Assembly (NCBI RefSeq): GCF_001428505.1
Contig: NZ_LMHU01000007.1
Coordinates: 310,133-374,132 of the forward strand
Source of the DNA: Terrabacter sp. Root181
GTDB taxonomy: Bacteria; Actinomycetota; Actinomycetes; Actinomycetales; Dermatophilaceae
Length of the DNA: 64,000 nucleotides
Direction of reading: 5' to 3'
The position numbers were made by a program, and so were the translations under genes. Shown in pieces: positions 44,102 through 54,345 of this stretch. Positions within the stretch are counted from its first letter, which is position 1, and each line of letters begins with the position of its first letter. Below the pieces are notes generated by a model that saw nothing but the letters and a program-made list of their open reading frames with translations, did no database searches and had not been told where the DNA came from.

Positions 44102-44206
44102 GCGGGCAGTATGCCGCCGATCCCGGACGTCCCGCGCCCGGGACGGGCCGGACCGCGGCGGGCCTCACCGACCGACCCCGCTGCCGGCACGGCACCACGG
44201 GCGCAC

Positions 44207-44240
44207 GTATGCCGCCTGCCCGGGTGGGCGGACGGCATAC
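44207..44240. terminator. glyS terminator with inverted GTATGCCG pair
   Basis: GTATGCCG (44207-44214) and CGGCATAC (44233-44240) are paired at the base, and CCTGCCC faces GTGGGCGG inside. It lies 24 nt downstream of the glyS stop on the minus strand. Confidence 0.7.
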
Positions 44241-44264
44241 GTCAGCGGCGGTGCTGCCTGCGCG

Positions 44265-45659
<1,395 letters not shown>

Positions 45660-45737
45660 GCGGGACAGGTTATCGGGCCGGTGCCACTGCTTTGCCACGC
45701 GTCCGGGGTAGGCCGCCACGTCCCCTAGGCTCGTGAC

Positions 45738-46028
45738 GTGGCCCTGAGCTTCCGTTCCCGTCTCGAGCACGCCTCCTACCCGTGGGTGGAGCGGCTCAAC
45801 GCCGTCCCGCGCCCCCTAGCGCTCGGCGCCCTCGTCGTCCTGCTCGCGGTCGGCATCCTCGCGCCGCGGCCGTGGGGGGGCATCGCGTTCCTCGTCGTCG
45901 CGGCCTTCGTCGGCTGGCTGCTCTTCCTCACCTGGCAGCGTCTGACCATGCCCGAACGCCTGATGCGCACCGCGGTGCTCGTCCTCGCCGTGGCCGTCGC
46001 GGTGGTCAGGATCGTCCCCGCCGGCTGA
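45738..46028 (+). CDS. small membrane protein (96 residues)
   Basis: A 96-residue protein with two to three hydrophobic helices ([51 protein letters not shown]) and a conserved-looking [11 protein letters not shown] segment. It matches an uncharacterised actinobacterial family. GTG 45738 lies 6 nt after TAGGCT (45726-45731). Confidence 0.75.
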   Translation: MALSFRSRLEHASYPWVERLNAVPRPLALGALVVLLAVGILAPRPWGGIAFLVVAAFVGWLLFLTWQRLTMPERLMRTAVLVLAVAVAVVRIVPAG

Positions 46029-46056
46029 CCCAGGGCCAAGAACCCGAGAACGGTTT

Positions 46057-46071
46057 TGACAATCATTCTCA
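46057..46071. promoter_or_regulatory. Zur operator
   Basis: TGACAATCATTCTCA is a 7-1-7 dyad (TGA-AAT / ATT-TCA) typical of Fur-family zinc boxes, 20 nt upstream of the znuA start and overlapping a TTTTGACA -35-like sequence. The operon carries zur itself, so negative zinc feedback is expected. Confidence 0.85.
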
Positions 46072-46090
46072 CCATGGGAAGGATGGGCTC

Positions 46091-47086
46091 ATGCCCGCCC
46101 CTCCCCCGCGCCGTGTCCTGTCCGCCGTCGTCGCCGCGACAGCCCTGGCGCTCACGACGGCCGCGTGCGGGAGCGGTTCGGACTCCGGGTCCGGCTCAGC
46201 CGCCGGGGCGGTCGTCACGTCGTTCTACCCCATCCAGTTCGCCACGCAACAGATCACGGGCGGAGCGCTCCCGGTCACCGTCCTGACGAAACCGGGCGCC
46301 GAACCCCACGACCTCGAGCTGGCACCGCAGGACATCGGCGGCCTGACCAAGGCACGCCTCGTCGTCTACGCCGACGGCTTCCAGCCTGCGGTCGACGAGG
46401 CCGTCGTGCTCGTCGACCCCACGAAGGTGCTCGACGTCGCCGACGTCGCGAAGCTCGTACCCGCGTCGACCGACGACAGCGACCACGCCGGCGAGTCGGG
46501 CACCGAGACCGAGCAGCACGACACCGCCGACGGGCACGACGGGCACGACGGGCACGACCACGGCGCCGACGACCCCCACTTCTGGCTCGACCCCTCGCGC
46601 TACGCCGCTGTCGCGCAGGCGATCAGCGCGCGACTGTCCAAGGACGACCCCGCGCACGCCCCGGTCTACGCGAAGAACACCGCGATCTTCGTGGAGAAGC
46701 TCTCCGAGCTCGACGAGGAGATGCGGGTGGGCCTGCGGCAGTGTCGCGTCAAGGAGCTGGTCACCAGCCACGCCGCCTTCGGCTACCTGGCAGCCCGCTA
46801 CGGCTTCGAGCAGCGCGGCATCACCGGGGTCTCGCCCGAGGCCGAGCCCAGCGCGGCAGCCCTCAAGGCGGTCGGTGACCTCGTGAGGTCCGCCGGCGTG
46901 ACCACGATCTACCAGGAGACGCTCGTCGAGCCGCACTTCGCGCAGACGGTCGCGGAGTCGACGGGCGCGAAGGTCGCGACGCTCGACCCCATCGAGGGGA
47001 TCACCAGCGCGTCGGTCGGCGCGGACTACTTCGAGGTCATGCAGAGCAATCTCGTTGCCCTGCGCGACGGCCAGGAGTGCTCATGA
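46091..47086 (+). CDS. znuA: zinc ABC transporter substrate-binding lipoprotein
   Basis: A 331-residue lipoprotein of the ZnuA/cluster 9 type. Lipobox LTTAAC with Cys26; zinc ligands include PGAEPHDLELAPQD (first His), and a His/Asp-rich loop (HDGHDGHDHG) before DDPHFWLDP, as in zinc-binding relatives. ATG 46091 lies 19 nt after the Zur box; its Shine-Dalgarno GGGAAGGA is near. Its stop overlaps the znuC ATG (ATGA). Confidence 0.92.
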   Translation: MPAPPPRRVLSAVVAATALALTTAACGSGSDSGSGSAAGAVVTSFYPIQFATQQITGGALPVTVLTKPGAEPHDLELAPQDIGGLTKARLVVYADGFQPAVDEAVVLVDPTKVLDVADVAKLVPASTDDSDHAGESGTETEQHDTADGHDGHDGHDHGADDPHFWLDPSRYAAVAQAISARLSKDDPAHAPVYAKNTAIFVEKLSELDEEMRVGLRQCRVKELVTSHAAFGYLAARYGFEQRGITGVSPEAEPSAAALKAVGDLVRSAGVTTIYQETLVEPHFAQTVAESTGAKVATLDPIEGITSASVGADYFEVMQSNLVALRDGQECS

Positions 47087-47928
47087 GGTCGGCACCGCTG
47101 CTCCCCCTCGAACCCACGCCGACGAACGAGGTCGTGACCCTGCGGGGCGCGAGCTTCGGCTACGGCGACGGCCCTGTCCTCAGCGACGTAGACCTGTCGA
47201 TCCGGAAGGGCGAGATCGTGGCGATCGTCGGGCCCAACGGGTCGGGCAAGTCGACGCTGATGAAGGGCGTGCTCGGCCTCAACGAACGGGTCGCCGGCAC
47301 CGTGACGCTCTTCGGCATCGACAGTGGTGAGTTCCACGACCGGGCCCGCCTCGGCTACGTGCCCCAACGGCACACGCTCTCGGCGTCGGTCCGGGCCACC
47401 GCCGAGGAGATCGTCGCGACGGGGCGGCTCCCCCGCATCGGCTGGCTCGGACGGCTGCGCGCCACCGACCGGCAGATCGTGGCCCGCTCACTCGACGTCG
47501 TCGGCCTCGCCGACCGCGCCGCCACCGAGGTGAGCACGCTCTCGGGCGGCCAGCAGCGACGTGTCCTGATCGCCCGCGCCCTCGCCGGGCAGCCCGAGGT
47601 CCTCATCATGGACGAGCCCACCGCCGGGGTCGACGCCGCGAACCAGCACGTGCTCGCCGACGTGCTCGACCGCCTCGTCGAGCGCGACGTCACGATGGTC
47701 ATCGTCACGCACGAGCTCGGAGCGCTCGAGCGGCTGCTCACCCGCATCGTCGTCATCGACGGCGGCCGCATCCGCTTCGACGGGACCCCCGAGGCGTATG
47801 CCGCCGCGCGCGACCGCGTGCACCACGACCACGACAGCCACCACCACGACCTCGAGCTCGAGGGGAACCACCCCTCGCTGGCCCACGGCCCGCTCGACGT
47901 CAGCCGAACCGACGGGAGCCGACCGTGA
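47083..47928 (+). CDS. znuC: zinc ABC transporter ATP-binding protein
   Basis: A 281-residue ATPase: Walker A GPNGSGKST, signature LSGGQQRRVLIARALA, Walker B VLIMDEPTAGVD, switch IVTHEL. The C-terminus is His-rich (HHDHDSHHHD), unusual for an ATPase and consistent with zinc. It starts in an ATGA overlap with znuA and ends in a GTGA overlap with znuB. Confidence 0.93.
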   Translation: MRSAPLLPLEPTPTNEVVTLRGASFGYGDGPVLSDVDLSIRKGEIVAIVGPNGSGKSTLMKGVLGLNERVAGTVTLFGIDSGEFHDRARLGYVPQRHTLSASVRATAEEIVATGRLPRIGWLGRLRATDRQIVARSLDVVGLADRAATEVSTLSGGQQRRVLIARALAGQPEVLIMDEPTAGVDAANQHVLADVLDRLVERDVTMVIVTHELGALERLLTRIVVIDGGRIRFDGTPEAYAAARDRVHHDHDSHHHDLELEGNHPSLAHGPLDVSRTDGSRP

Positions 47929-48989
47929 TCGACCTGCTCTCCGTCGACTTCATGCAGCGGGCGCTCATCGCCGCGCTGCTCGTGGGCACCGTCGCGCCGA
48001 TGGTCGGGATCTTCCTCGTCCAGCGGCGGCTCTCGCTGATCGGCGACGGCATGGGCCACGTCGCCCTCGCCGGCGTCGCGATCGGTCTCGTCTCCGGCGC
48101 CGCACCGGTGCTCACGGCCTTGCTGGCAGCGGTCATCGCGGCCGTCGTCATCGAGCTGCTCCGTGCCCGGGGCCGCACCAACGGCGACGTGGCCCTCGCC
48201 GTCATCTTCTACGGCGGCATCGCGGCAGGCGTCGTCATCATCAGCAAGTCGTCCAGCGGCACCCCGGCGAACCTCATGAAGTACCTCTTCGGGTCGATCC
48301 TCACCACCCAGCGCACCGATCTGTACGTCTTCGCCGCCCTGGCCCTGCTCATCTCGGTCACCACCTGGGCCCTGCGGCCCCGTCTCTTCGCGGTGGCCAA
48401 CGACGAGGAGTACGCCCGCGCCGTCGGGCTCCCCGTCCTCCCGCTCAACATCGTGCTCGCCGTGCTGACGGCGACGACCGTCGTCGTCGCCATGCGGGTC
48501 GTCGGGCTGCTGCTCATCAGTGCGCTCATGATCGTGCCGAACGCCACGAGCCAGCTCGTCGCGAGGTCGTTCAGCGGCGGGCTGCGCTGGGCCATCGCGT
48601 TCGGCCTCGTCTCGTCCGTCGGTGGCGTGGCGCTGTCCTACCCGCTCGACACGCCCTCGGGGGGCACCATCGTGCTGCTCGCCGTGGCGCTGTTCGTCGT
48701 GACCGCGGTCGTCACGGCCGTCCTGGCCAGGGTCGGGAGCAGGAGGCACGACGTCGCCGAGACCCACGCCCACGAGCACGGGGCCGAGTGCGGGCACCCG
48801 GCCGTCACGCACGGCGACCACGTCGACTACGTCCACGACGGGCACCTCCACGCGGCGCACGAGGGCCACTACGACGAGCACGGCGTCCACCACGACCATC
48901 CGGCGGGGTCCACCCCGCAGGCCGAGGGGGCCGACGGGTCCACCTCGGTCGGCACGGCGCCCGGCCCGACGACAGGATCGAGACCATGA
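47925..48989 (+). CDS. znuB: zinc ABC transporter permease with His-rich tail
   Basis: A 354-residue permease of the ABC-3 family with about eight helices (QRRLSLIGDGMGHVALAGVAIGLVSG contains the usual core). The last ~70 residues are a His/Asp/Glu-rich tail (HEHGAECGHPAVTHGDH ... HHDHPAG), not typical of the family, which may buffer or deliver zinc. GTG 47925 overlaps the znuC stop. Its stop overlaps the zur ATG. Confidence 0.9.
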   Translation: MIDLLSVDFMQRALIAALLVGTVAPMVGIFLVQRRLSLIGDGMGHVALAGVAIGLVSGAAPVLTALLAAVIAAVVIELLRARGRTNGDVALAVIFYGGIAAGVVIISKSSSGTPANLMKYLFGSILTTQRTDLYVFAALALLISVTTWALRPRLFAVANDEEYARAVGLPVLPLNIVLAVLTATTVVVAMRVVGLLLISALMIVPNATSQLVARSFSGGLRWAIAFGLVSSVGGVALSYPLDTPSGGTIVLLAVALFVVTAVVTAVLARVGSRRHDVAETHAHEHGAECGHPAVTHGDHVDYVHDGHLHAAHEGHYDEHGVHHDHPAGSTPQAEGADGSTSVGTAPGPTTGSRP

Positions 48990-49405
48990 CGAGCAGCACC
49001 AACACCTCCGCGACCTCTCGCAAGCCCACCCGCCAGCAGGCCGCCGTCGCCGAGCTGCTCGAACGCTCCGACGACTTCACCTCCGCCCAGACGGTGCACG
49101 CGCGGCTGCGCGACGCGGGTGCGGGCGTCGGCCTCGCCACGGTCTACCGGACGCTCCAGTCGATGGTCGAGGCCGGGACGGTGGACGTGCTGCGCACCGA
49201 CGACGGCGAGGCGGTCTACCGGGCCTGCTCGACGCACCACCACCACCACCTCGTGTGCCGCGCCTGCGGCCGCACCGTCGAGGTCGAGGGTCCGGCCGTC
49301 GAGAGGTGGGCCGACACGGTGGCGCGCGACCACGGCTTCAGCGGCGTCACACACACCCTCGAGATCTTCGGCACCTGCGCCGACTGCACGGCCGCCGCCC
49401 CCTGA
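48986..49405 (+). CDS. zur: zinc uptake regulator (Fur family)
   Basis: A 139-residue Fur-family repressor: recognition helix region LATVYRTLQSMVEAGTVDVLR, metal site HHHHHLVCRACG with the structural Cys pair and a second CADC at the C-terminus. It is the last gene of znuA-C-B-zur, starting in an ATGA overlap, so it is made with the importer it represses. The convergent uppS gene follows. Confidence 0.94.
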   Translation: MTSSTNTSATSRKPTRQQAAVAELLERSDDFTSAQTVHARLRDAGAGVGLATVYRTLQSMVEAGTVDVLRTDDGEAVYRACSTHHHHHLVCRACGRTVEVEGPAVERWADTVARDHGFSGVTHTLEIFGTCADCTAAAP

Positions 49406-49466
49406 CCCCACGCCCGGCCCTCCGCACCGAACGCAGCGCTCGGTCTCGAAAGCCGTGCTCTACCAG

Positions 49467-49486
49467 CGCGTTCGGCATCGAACGCG
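49467..49486. terminator. hairpin between zur and uppS
   Basis: CGCGTTCG (49467-49474) and CGAACGCG (49479-49486) pair with a GCAT loop. A further 9-bp pair, ACCGAACGC (49426-49434) with GCGTTCGGT (49487-49495), encloses it. It likely ends both convergent units. Confidence 0.7.
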
Positions 49487-49534
49487 GCGTTCGGTCGGGG
49501 GAATGGCCCGCCGGTGGCGGTCAGGAGGTCGCGG

Positions 49535-50314
49535 TCAGGAGGTGGTCGTCGGGGTGTCGACCGCGCCGCCGTAGCGGCGGTCGCGGGCGACGTACTCCTC
49601 GATCGCGGCCCAGAGGTCGCGCCGGTCGTAGTCGGGCCACAGCTGGTTCTGGAAGACCATCTCGGCATAGGCCGACTGCCACAGCAGGAAGTTGCTCGTG
49701 CGCTGCTCGCCGGACGAGCGCACGAAGAGGTCGACGTCGGGCATCGTCGGCTCGTCGAGGTAGCGCTTGATCGTCTTCTCGTCGACCGAGGCGGGACGAA
49801 GCCGACCGTCCTTGACGTCGTAGGCGATCCGCTGCACGGCGTCGGCGATCTCGGCGCGGCCGCCGTAGTTGACGCAGAAGTAGAGGGTGAGCCCGGTGTT
49901 GTGCTGCGTCAGGTCCTGGGCGACCTCGAGCTCCTTGATGACCGAGCGCCACAGGCGCGGCGCGCGGCCGACCCAGCGCATCCGCACACCCCACTCGTGG
50001 AGCTGGTCGCGCCGCCGGCGGATGACGTCGCGGTTGAAGCCCATGAGGAAGCGGACCTCGTCGGGCGACCGCCGCCAGTTCTCCGTCGAGAAGGCGTATG
50101 CCGACAGGTGGGTCACGCCGATGTCGATGGCTCCCGCGACGACGTCGAGCAGCGACGCCTCCCCCGCCTCGTGGCCCTTGGTCCGCGGCAGGCCTCGCGC
50201 GTTGGCCCAGCGGCCGTTTCCGTCCATGACGATCGCGACGTGCTTGGGCAGCAGGTCGGCCGGGACGGCGGGCGCCGTCGCGCCGGACGGGTGCGGGAAG
50301 GGCTTGGCGTACAT
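49535..50314 (-). CDS. uppS: isoprenyl diphosphate synthase (cis-prenyltransferase)
   Basis: Makes polyprenyl diphosphate for cell-wall lipid carriers. 259 residues; [13 protein letters not shown] with the catalytic Asp31, [12 protein letters not shown], and the C-terminal [27 protein letters not shown] are all family motifs. The chain length (undecaprenyl versus decaprenyl) is not readable. It lies 57 nt after recO on the same strand, a conserved pair in Actinobacteria. Confidence 0.95.
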   Translation of the reverse strand: MYAKPFPHPSGATAPAVPADLLPKHVAIVMDGNGRWANARGLPRTKGHEAGEASLLDVVAGAIDIGVTHLSAYAFSTENWRRSPDEVRFLMGFNRDVIRRRRDQLHEWGVRMRWVGRAPRLWRSVIKELEVAQDLTQHNTGLTLYFCVNYGGRAEIADAVQRIAYDVKDGRLRPASVDEKTIKRYLDEPTMPDVDLFVRSSGEQRTSNFLLWQSAYAEMVFQNQLWPDYDRRDLWAAIEEYVARDRRYGGAVDTPTTTS

Positions 50315-50371
50315 GGGTCTCCGGTCTGTCGTGATCGGGTTCGCTGCTGGCTCAGGCTCGTTGGGTCTCGT

Positions 50372-51100
50372 TCAGGCCCGTTCGACGAGGCGCAGCGACC
50401 GCAGCCCTCGCTCGATGTGCCACTGGAGGAAGGCGGAGACGAGGCCGTTGCCCTGCCTGCGGCACCGCTCGTCGCTCGCGTCGGCGACATCCCAGTCACC
50501 GGTCAGCAGGGACGCGAGCAGCTCGAAGGTCTCGGGAGCGGGGGCGCTCGAGCCGGGCGGACGGCATACGGAGCACACGGCCCCTCCGGCCTGCACGTTG
50601 AACGCCCGGTGCGGCCCCGGTGCGCCGCACTTCGCGCAGTCGACGAAGCTCGGTGCCCAGCCGGCGACGGCCAACGAGCGGAGCAGGTAGGCGTCGAGGA
50701 CGAGACCGGGGTCGTGGGCGCGCTCGGCGAGCGAGCGCAGCGCGCCGGCGAGCAGGAGGTACTGCTGGGTCTGCGGCTCGTGCTCCTCGGTCAGCTGGAG
50801 CGCCGTCTCGAGCATCGACGTGGCGCAGGTGTAGGCGACGTAGTCGCGGGCGATCGCGTCGCCGTAGGGAGCGAGCGTCTCGACCTGGGTGACAGTGTCG
50901 AGGTTGCGGCCCTCGTAGCACTGGACGTCGACGACCATGCCGGGCTCGAGGCGCGAGCCGAAGCGGGACTTCGTGCGGCGCACCCCCTTGGCGACGGCGC
51001 GGACGCGGCCCCGGGTGCGGGTCAGCATCGTGATGATGCGGTCGGCCTCGCCCAGCTTGTGGGTGCGCAGGACGATCGCCTCGTCACGGTAGAGGGGCAT
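50372..51100 (-). CDS. recO: DNA repair protein
   Basis: A 242-residue RecO with an OB-fold N-terminus ([25 protein letters not shown] ... [16 protein letters not shown]) and a zinc C-x2-C ... C-x2-C element ([16 protein letters not shown]). It helps load RecA on SSB-coated DNA. ATG 51100. The SOS box of the divergent alkB gene is 84 nt away. recO-uppS is likely one unit. Confidence 0.92.
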   Translation of the reverse strand: MPLYRDEAIVLRTHKLGEADRIITMLTRTRGRVRAVAKGVRRTKSRFGSRLEPGMVVDVQCYEGRNLDTVTQVETLAPYGDAIARDYVAYTCATSMLETALQLTEEHEPQTQQYLLLAGALRSLAERAHDPGLVLDAYLLRSLAVAGWAPSFVDCAKCGAPGPHRAFNVQAGGAVCSVCRPPGSSAPAPETFELLASLLTGDWDVADASDERCRRQGNGLVSAFLQWHIERGLRSLRLVERA

Positions 51101-51183
51101 GGGTCCATTCTCCCCCGCGCCGGGGCGTCGGTGGCACCGCACGCGCCGTTCTGTGTGAGGTCGACACGAAACACGTGCACCAT

Positions 51184-51199
51184 TCGAACACTCGTTCGA
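51184..51199. promoter_or_regulatory. LexA (SOS) box upstream of alkB
   Basis: TCGAACACTCGTTCGA matches the actinobacterial SOS box TCGAAC-N4-GTTCGA exactly. It lies just upstream of the alkB -10 TATCGT (51209-51214), where LexA would block polymerase. Confidence 0.9.
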
Positions 51200-51220
51200 C
51201 CCTTGGGCTATCGTGGGGGG

Positions 51221-51871
51221 ATGGACCTCTCTCTCCAGGGTTCCCTCCTCGACCTCACCGACGCGATGACGCTCCGCGACGTCGGCACCGGGACGACCCG
51301 CCACCACCTGGCCCACGGCGCGTGGGTCGACGTCCGTCCCGGCTGGCTCGCCGCCGGCGACGAGCTCTTCACGGCGCTGCTGCGCGACGTGCCGTGGCAC
51401 GCCGAGCGACGCCAGATGTACGACTCGGTCGTCGACGTCCCCCGGCTGACGAAGTTCTACGCGGGCGACGAGACGCTGCCCCACCCGATGCTCGTCGAGG
51501 CCCGTGAGGCACTGAGCCGTCACTACGCCCCAGAGCTCGGCGAGCCGTTCGTCACCGCCGGGCTGTGCCTCTACCGCGACGGTCGCGACAGCGTCGCCTG
51601 GCACGGCGACCGCATCGGGCGCTCCCGTGACAGCGACACCATGATCGCGATCCTGTCGCTGGGGTCGGCGCGCACGCTCGCGCTCCGCCCGCGTGACGGC
51701 GGTCCCATCCCTGGGTCGACGGCAAAGAGCTTGCGCTATCCCCTGGGACATGGTGACCTCGTCGTGATGGGCGGCTCGTGCCAGCGGACGTGGGACCACG
51801 CGGTCCCGAAGACGTCCGAGCCGATGGGGCCGCGCATCTCCGTGCAGTTCCGCGTAGCCGGCGTCCGCTGA
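51221..51871 (+). CDS. alkB: AlkB-type 2-oxoglutarate/Fe(II) dioxygenase
   Basis: Repairs alkylated bases by oxidative demethylation. 216 residues; iron ligands in VAWHGDRIG (H128, D130) and DHAVPK (H193), and 2-oxoglutarate Arg near 205 and 211 in [11 protein letters not shown] 51221 is 6 nt after TATCGT, so leaderless. A perfect LexA box overlaps the promoter. The next gene begins 13 nt after its stop, so they may be co-transcribed. Confidence 0.92.
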   Translation: MDLSLQGSLLDLTDAMTLRDVGTGTTRHHLAHGAWVDVRPGWLAAGDELFTALLRDVPWHAERRQMYDSVVDVPRLTKFYAGDETLPHPMLVEAREALSRHYAPELGEPFVTAGLCLYRDGRDSVAWHGDRIGRSRDSDTMIAILSLGSARTLALRPRDGGPIPGSTAKSLRYPLGHGDLVVMGGSCQRTWDHAVPKTSEPMGPRISVQFRVAGVR

Positions 51872-51884
51872 CAGGAGAACCCGT

Positions 51885-52700
51885 ATGCCGTCCAGCCGCT
51901 CAGGTGGCCCCCTTCCCTTCCTCGACCACCTCGCGGCCGACTCGGCCCGCTTCCGGGCGGCGCTGACGACGGCACCCGCGGACGTACGCGTGCCGTCGTG
52001 TCCCGACTGGGACGCCGACGACCTGTTGTGGCACCTCGGCGAGGTGCAGTGGTTCTGGGGCGAGATCGCCGAGCGCGGCCTCACCGACCCGGCCGACCTC
52101 GACGCGATGAACGCGTCACGAGAGGAGCGGCCGAGCGACCGCGCCGGACTGCTTGCCTTCTTCGACCGCTCGAGCGAGCGGCTGCACCGCGTGCTCCGCG
52201 AGCTGCCCCCCGAGACACCGCTGTGGATGTGGGCCGACGACAAGACGGCCGGCTACATCCGCCGCCGGCAGGCCCACGAGGCGCTGGTCCACCGCCTCGA
52301 CGCCGAGCTCACCGTGGGCGATCGCTCGCCGCTCGACTGCCGGCTCGCCGCCGACGGCATCGACGAGGCCCTGCGGATCATGCGCGGTCACGAGCCCGAG
52401 CCCGGCCTGACCCACGTGCCCGTCTCGGCGCCGGTGACGATCGCGACCGTCGACGCCATGCACACGTGGACCGTGACGCCGGTCCGCATCACCGGCACCT
52501 GGAACGGCGACGAGATCGACGTCCAGCGCTTCCTCGTCGCCGACGGCCCCGACGACTCCGCGACCGCCGAGATCTGCGGCTCGGCAGCCGACCTCGACTG
52601 CTGGCTGTGGAACCGCCCGCCCGAGGGCGAGATCACCCGCGAGGGTGACGCCGCCGCCCTGGCCGCGGTCGACGCCGTGCTCGACGACTCCATCGACTGA
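51885..52700 (+). CDS. maleylpyruvate isomerase-like, probably mycothiol-dependent protein
   Basis: A 271-residue DinB-fold protein: [22 protein letters not shown] and [19 protein letters not shown] give the metal His residues. It is a paralogue of the 28909 gene. ATG 51885 has AGGAG about 6 nt upstream and starts inside a GTATGCCG copy. It sits behind SOS-controlled alkB, so it may be damage-induced; the substrate is unknown. Confidence 0.82.
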   Translation: MPSSRSGGPLPFLDHLAADSARFRAALTTAPADVRVPSCPDWDADDLLWHLGEVQWFWGEIAERGLTDPADLDAMNASREERPSDRAGLLAFFDRSSERLHRVLRELPPETPLWMWADDKTAGYIRRRQAHEALVHRLDAELTVGDRSPLDCRLAADGIDEALRIMRGHEPEPGLTHVPVSAPVTIATVDAMHTWTVTPVRITGTWNGDEIDVQRFLVADGPDDSATAEICGSAADLDCWLWNRPPEGEITREGDAAALAAVDAVLDDSID

Positions 52701-52809
52701 CCTCGGCCGGCCACCCCGAGCGGCGCCCGCCGACCACGGCGCGACCGCGCCCTCCCGCCTGCCCGCCACACGGCATACGGTCGTGTCATCCCCTCCCGAA
52801 GGAGTCCCC

Positions 52810-54243
52810 ATGTCTGACCTCGCCACCATCGGAGTGACCGGCCTCGCGGTCATGGGCAGCAACCTCGCCCGCAACCTCGCTCGCCACGGCCACACCGTCG
52901 CCGTCCACAACCGCAGCACCGCGAAGACGCGCACCCTCGTCGACGAGCACGGCTCGGAGGGCACGTTCGTGCCATCGGAGTCGACAGCCGACTTCGTCGC
53001 GTCACTCGAGCGGCCGCGCCGGATCATCGTCATGGTCAAGGCCGGTGGTCCCACCGATGCCGTCATCGACGAGCTCGTGCCCCTGCTCGAGGAGGGCGAC
53101 ATCGTCGTCGACGGCGGCAACGCCCACTTCGAGAACACCCGCCGCCGGGAGAAGCGCCTGCGCGAGCACGGCCTCCACTTCGTCGGCACCGGCATCTCCG
53201 GAGGCGAGGTCGGCGCCCTCGAGGGTCCGTCGATCATGCCGGGCGGGTCGAAGGAGTCCTATGCCGCCCTGGGCCCGATCCTCGAGTCCATCGCCGCGCA
53301 GGTCGACGGCGAGGCGTGCTGCGCCTGGATGGGGCCCGACGGCGCCGGACACTTCGTCAAGATGGTGCACAACGGCATCGAGTACGCCGACATGCAGTTC
53401 ATCGCAGAGGCCTACGACCTGCTCTCGGCGGCGGGGCTGACGGCCACCGAGTCGGCGGCCGTCTTCCGTGAGTGGAACTCCGGCGAGCTCGACTCGTTCC
53501 TCATCGAGATCACGGCCGACGTGCTCGACCAGGTCGACGCATCGACCGGCCGCCCGCTCGTCGAGGTCATCGTCGACGCCGCCGAGCAGAAGGGCACCGG
53601 TCGCTGGACCGTGCAGACCGCCCTGGAGCTCGGTGTGCCCGTCTCGACGATCGCCGAGTCCGTCTTCGCCCGCTCGGGCTCGGGTGACACTGACGTGCGT
53701 GGAGCGGCCCGCGGCGTGCTCGTCGGCCCCGACCGCACAGTGTCCGTCGAGGACCGTCAGCAGTTCGTCGACGACGTCCGTGACGCGCTGTGGTCGTCCA
53801 AGGTCGTCGCGTACGCCCAGGGTCTCGAGCAGATCCGCAAGGCCAGCGAGGAGTACGGCTGGGACGTCGACATCGCGACGGTCGCCCGCATCTGGCGCGG
53901 CGGCTGCATCATCCGTGCGCGCCTGCTCGCCCAGATCAGCGACGAGTACGCCGCCGGTCGGCTCGCGACGCTGCTCGTCGCCCCGAGCATCGCCTCGGGC
54001 CTCGCCGACCGGCAGGACGCGTGGCGACGGGTCGTCGCCCACGGCACCACCTCGGGTGTGCCCGTGCCCGGCTTCTGCAGCGCCCTCGGCTACTACGACA
54101 CGGTGCGCGCCGAGCGCCTGCCGGCCGCCCTCGTGCAGGGCCTGCGCGACAACTTCGGGGCGCACACCTACGGCCGGGTCGATCGCGACGGCGCCTTCCA
54201 CACGCTGTGGTCGGGCGACCGGAGCGAGGTCACCACGTCCTGA
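52810..54243 (+). CDS. gnd: 6-phosphogluconate dehydrogenase (decarboxylating)
   Basis: Oxidative pentose phosphate enzyme, 477 residues. Rossmann start IGVTGLAVMGSNLARNLA, NRSTAKT for NADP, GISGGEVGALEGPSIMPGG, catalytic Lys in GAGHFVKMVHNGIEYADMQ, and the C-terminal KGTGRWTVQTALELGVP. It matches the long type. ATG 52810 has GAAGGAG 6 nt upstream. Confidence 0.95.
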   Translation: MSDLATIGVTGLAVMGSNLARNLARHGHTVAVHNRSTAKTRTLVDEHGSEGTFVPSESTADFVASLERPRRIIVMVKAGGPTDAVIDELVPLLEEGDIVVDGGNAHFENTRRREKRLREHGLHFVGTGISGGEVGALEGPSIMPGGSKESYAALGPILESIAAQVDGEACCAWMGPDGAGHFVKMVHNGIEYADMQFIAEAYDLLSAAGLTATESAAVFREWNSGELDSFLIEITADVLDQVDASTGRPLVEVIVDAAEQKGTGRWTVQTALELGVPVSTIAESVFARSGSGDTDVRGAARGVLVGPDRTVSVEDRQQFVDDVRDALWSSKVVAYAQGLEQIRKASEEYGWDVDIATVARIWRGGCIIRARLLAQISDEYAAGRLATLLVAPSIASGLADRQDAWRRVVAHGTTSGVPVPGFCSALGYYDTVRAERLPAALVQGLRDNFGAHTYGRVDRDGAFHTLWSGDRSEVTTS

Positions 54244-54263
54244 TCGACCCGGCCCCGTCGGCG

Positions 54264-54299
54264 CCCGCGTCGATGCCCGCGTCGATGCCCGCGTCGATG
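54264..54299. repeat. three 12-bp tandem repeats after gnd
   Basis: The unit CCCGCGTCGATG is repeated three times between the convergent gnd and glycosyltransferase genes. It lies outside both genes and looks like a simple tandem expansion. Confidence 0.7.
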
Positions 54300-54345
54300 C
54301 CCGCGGCGGGCCGGCGGTGCACGTGAGTCACGGTGCCCGTCGCGG

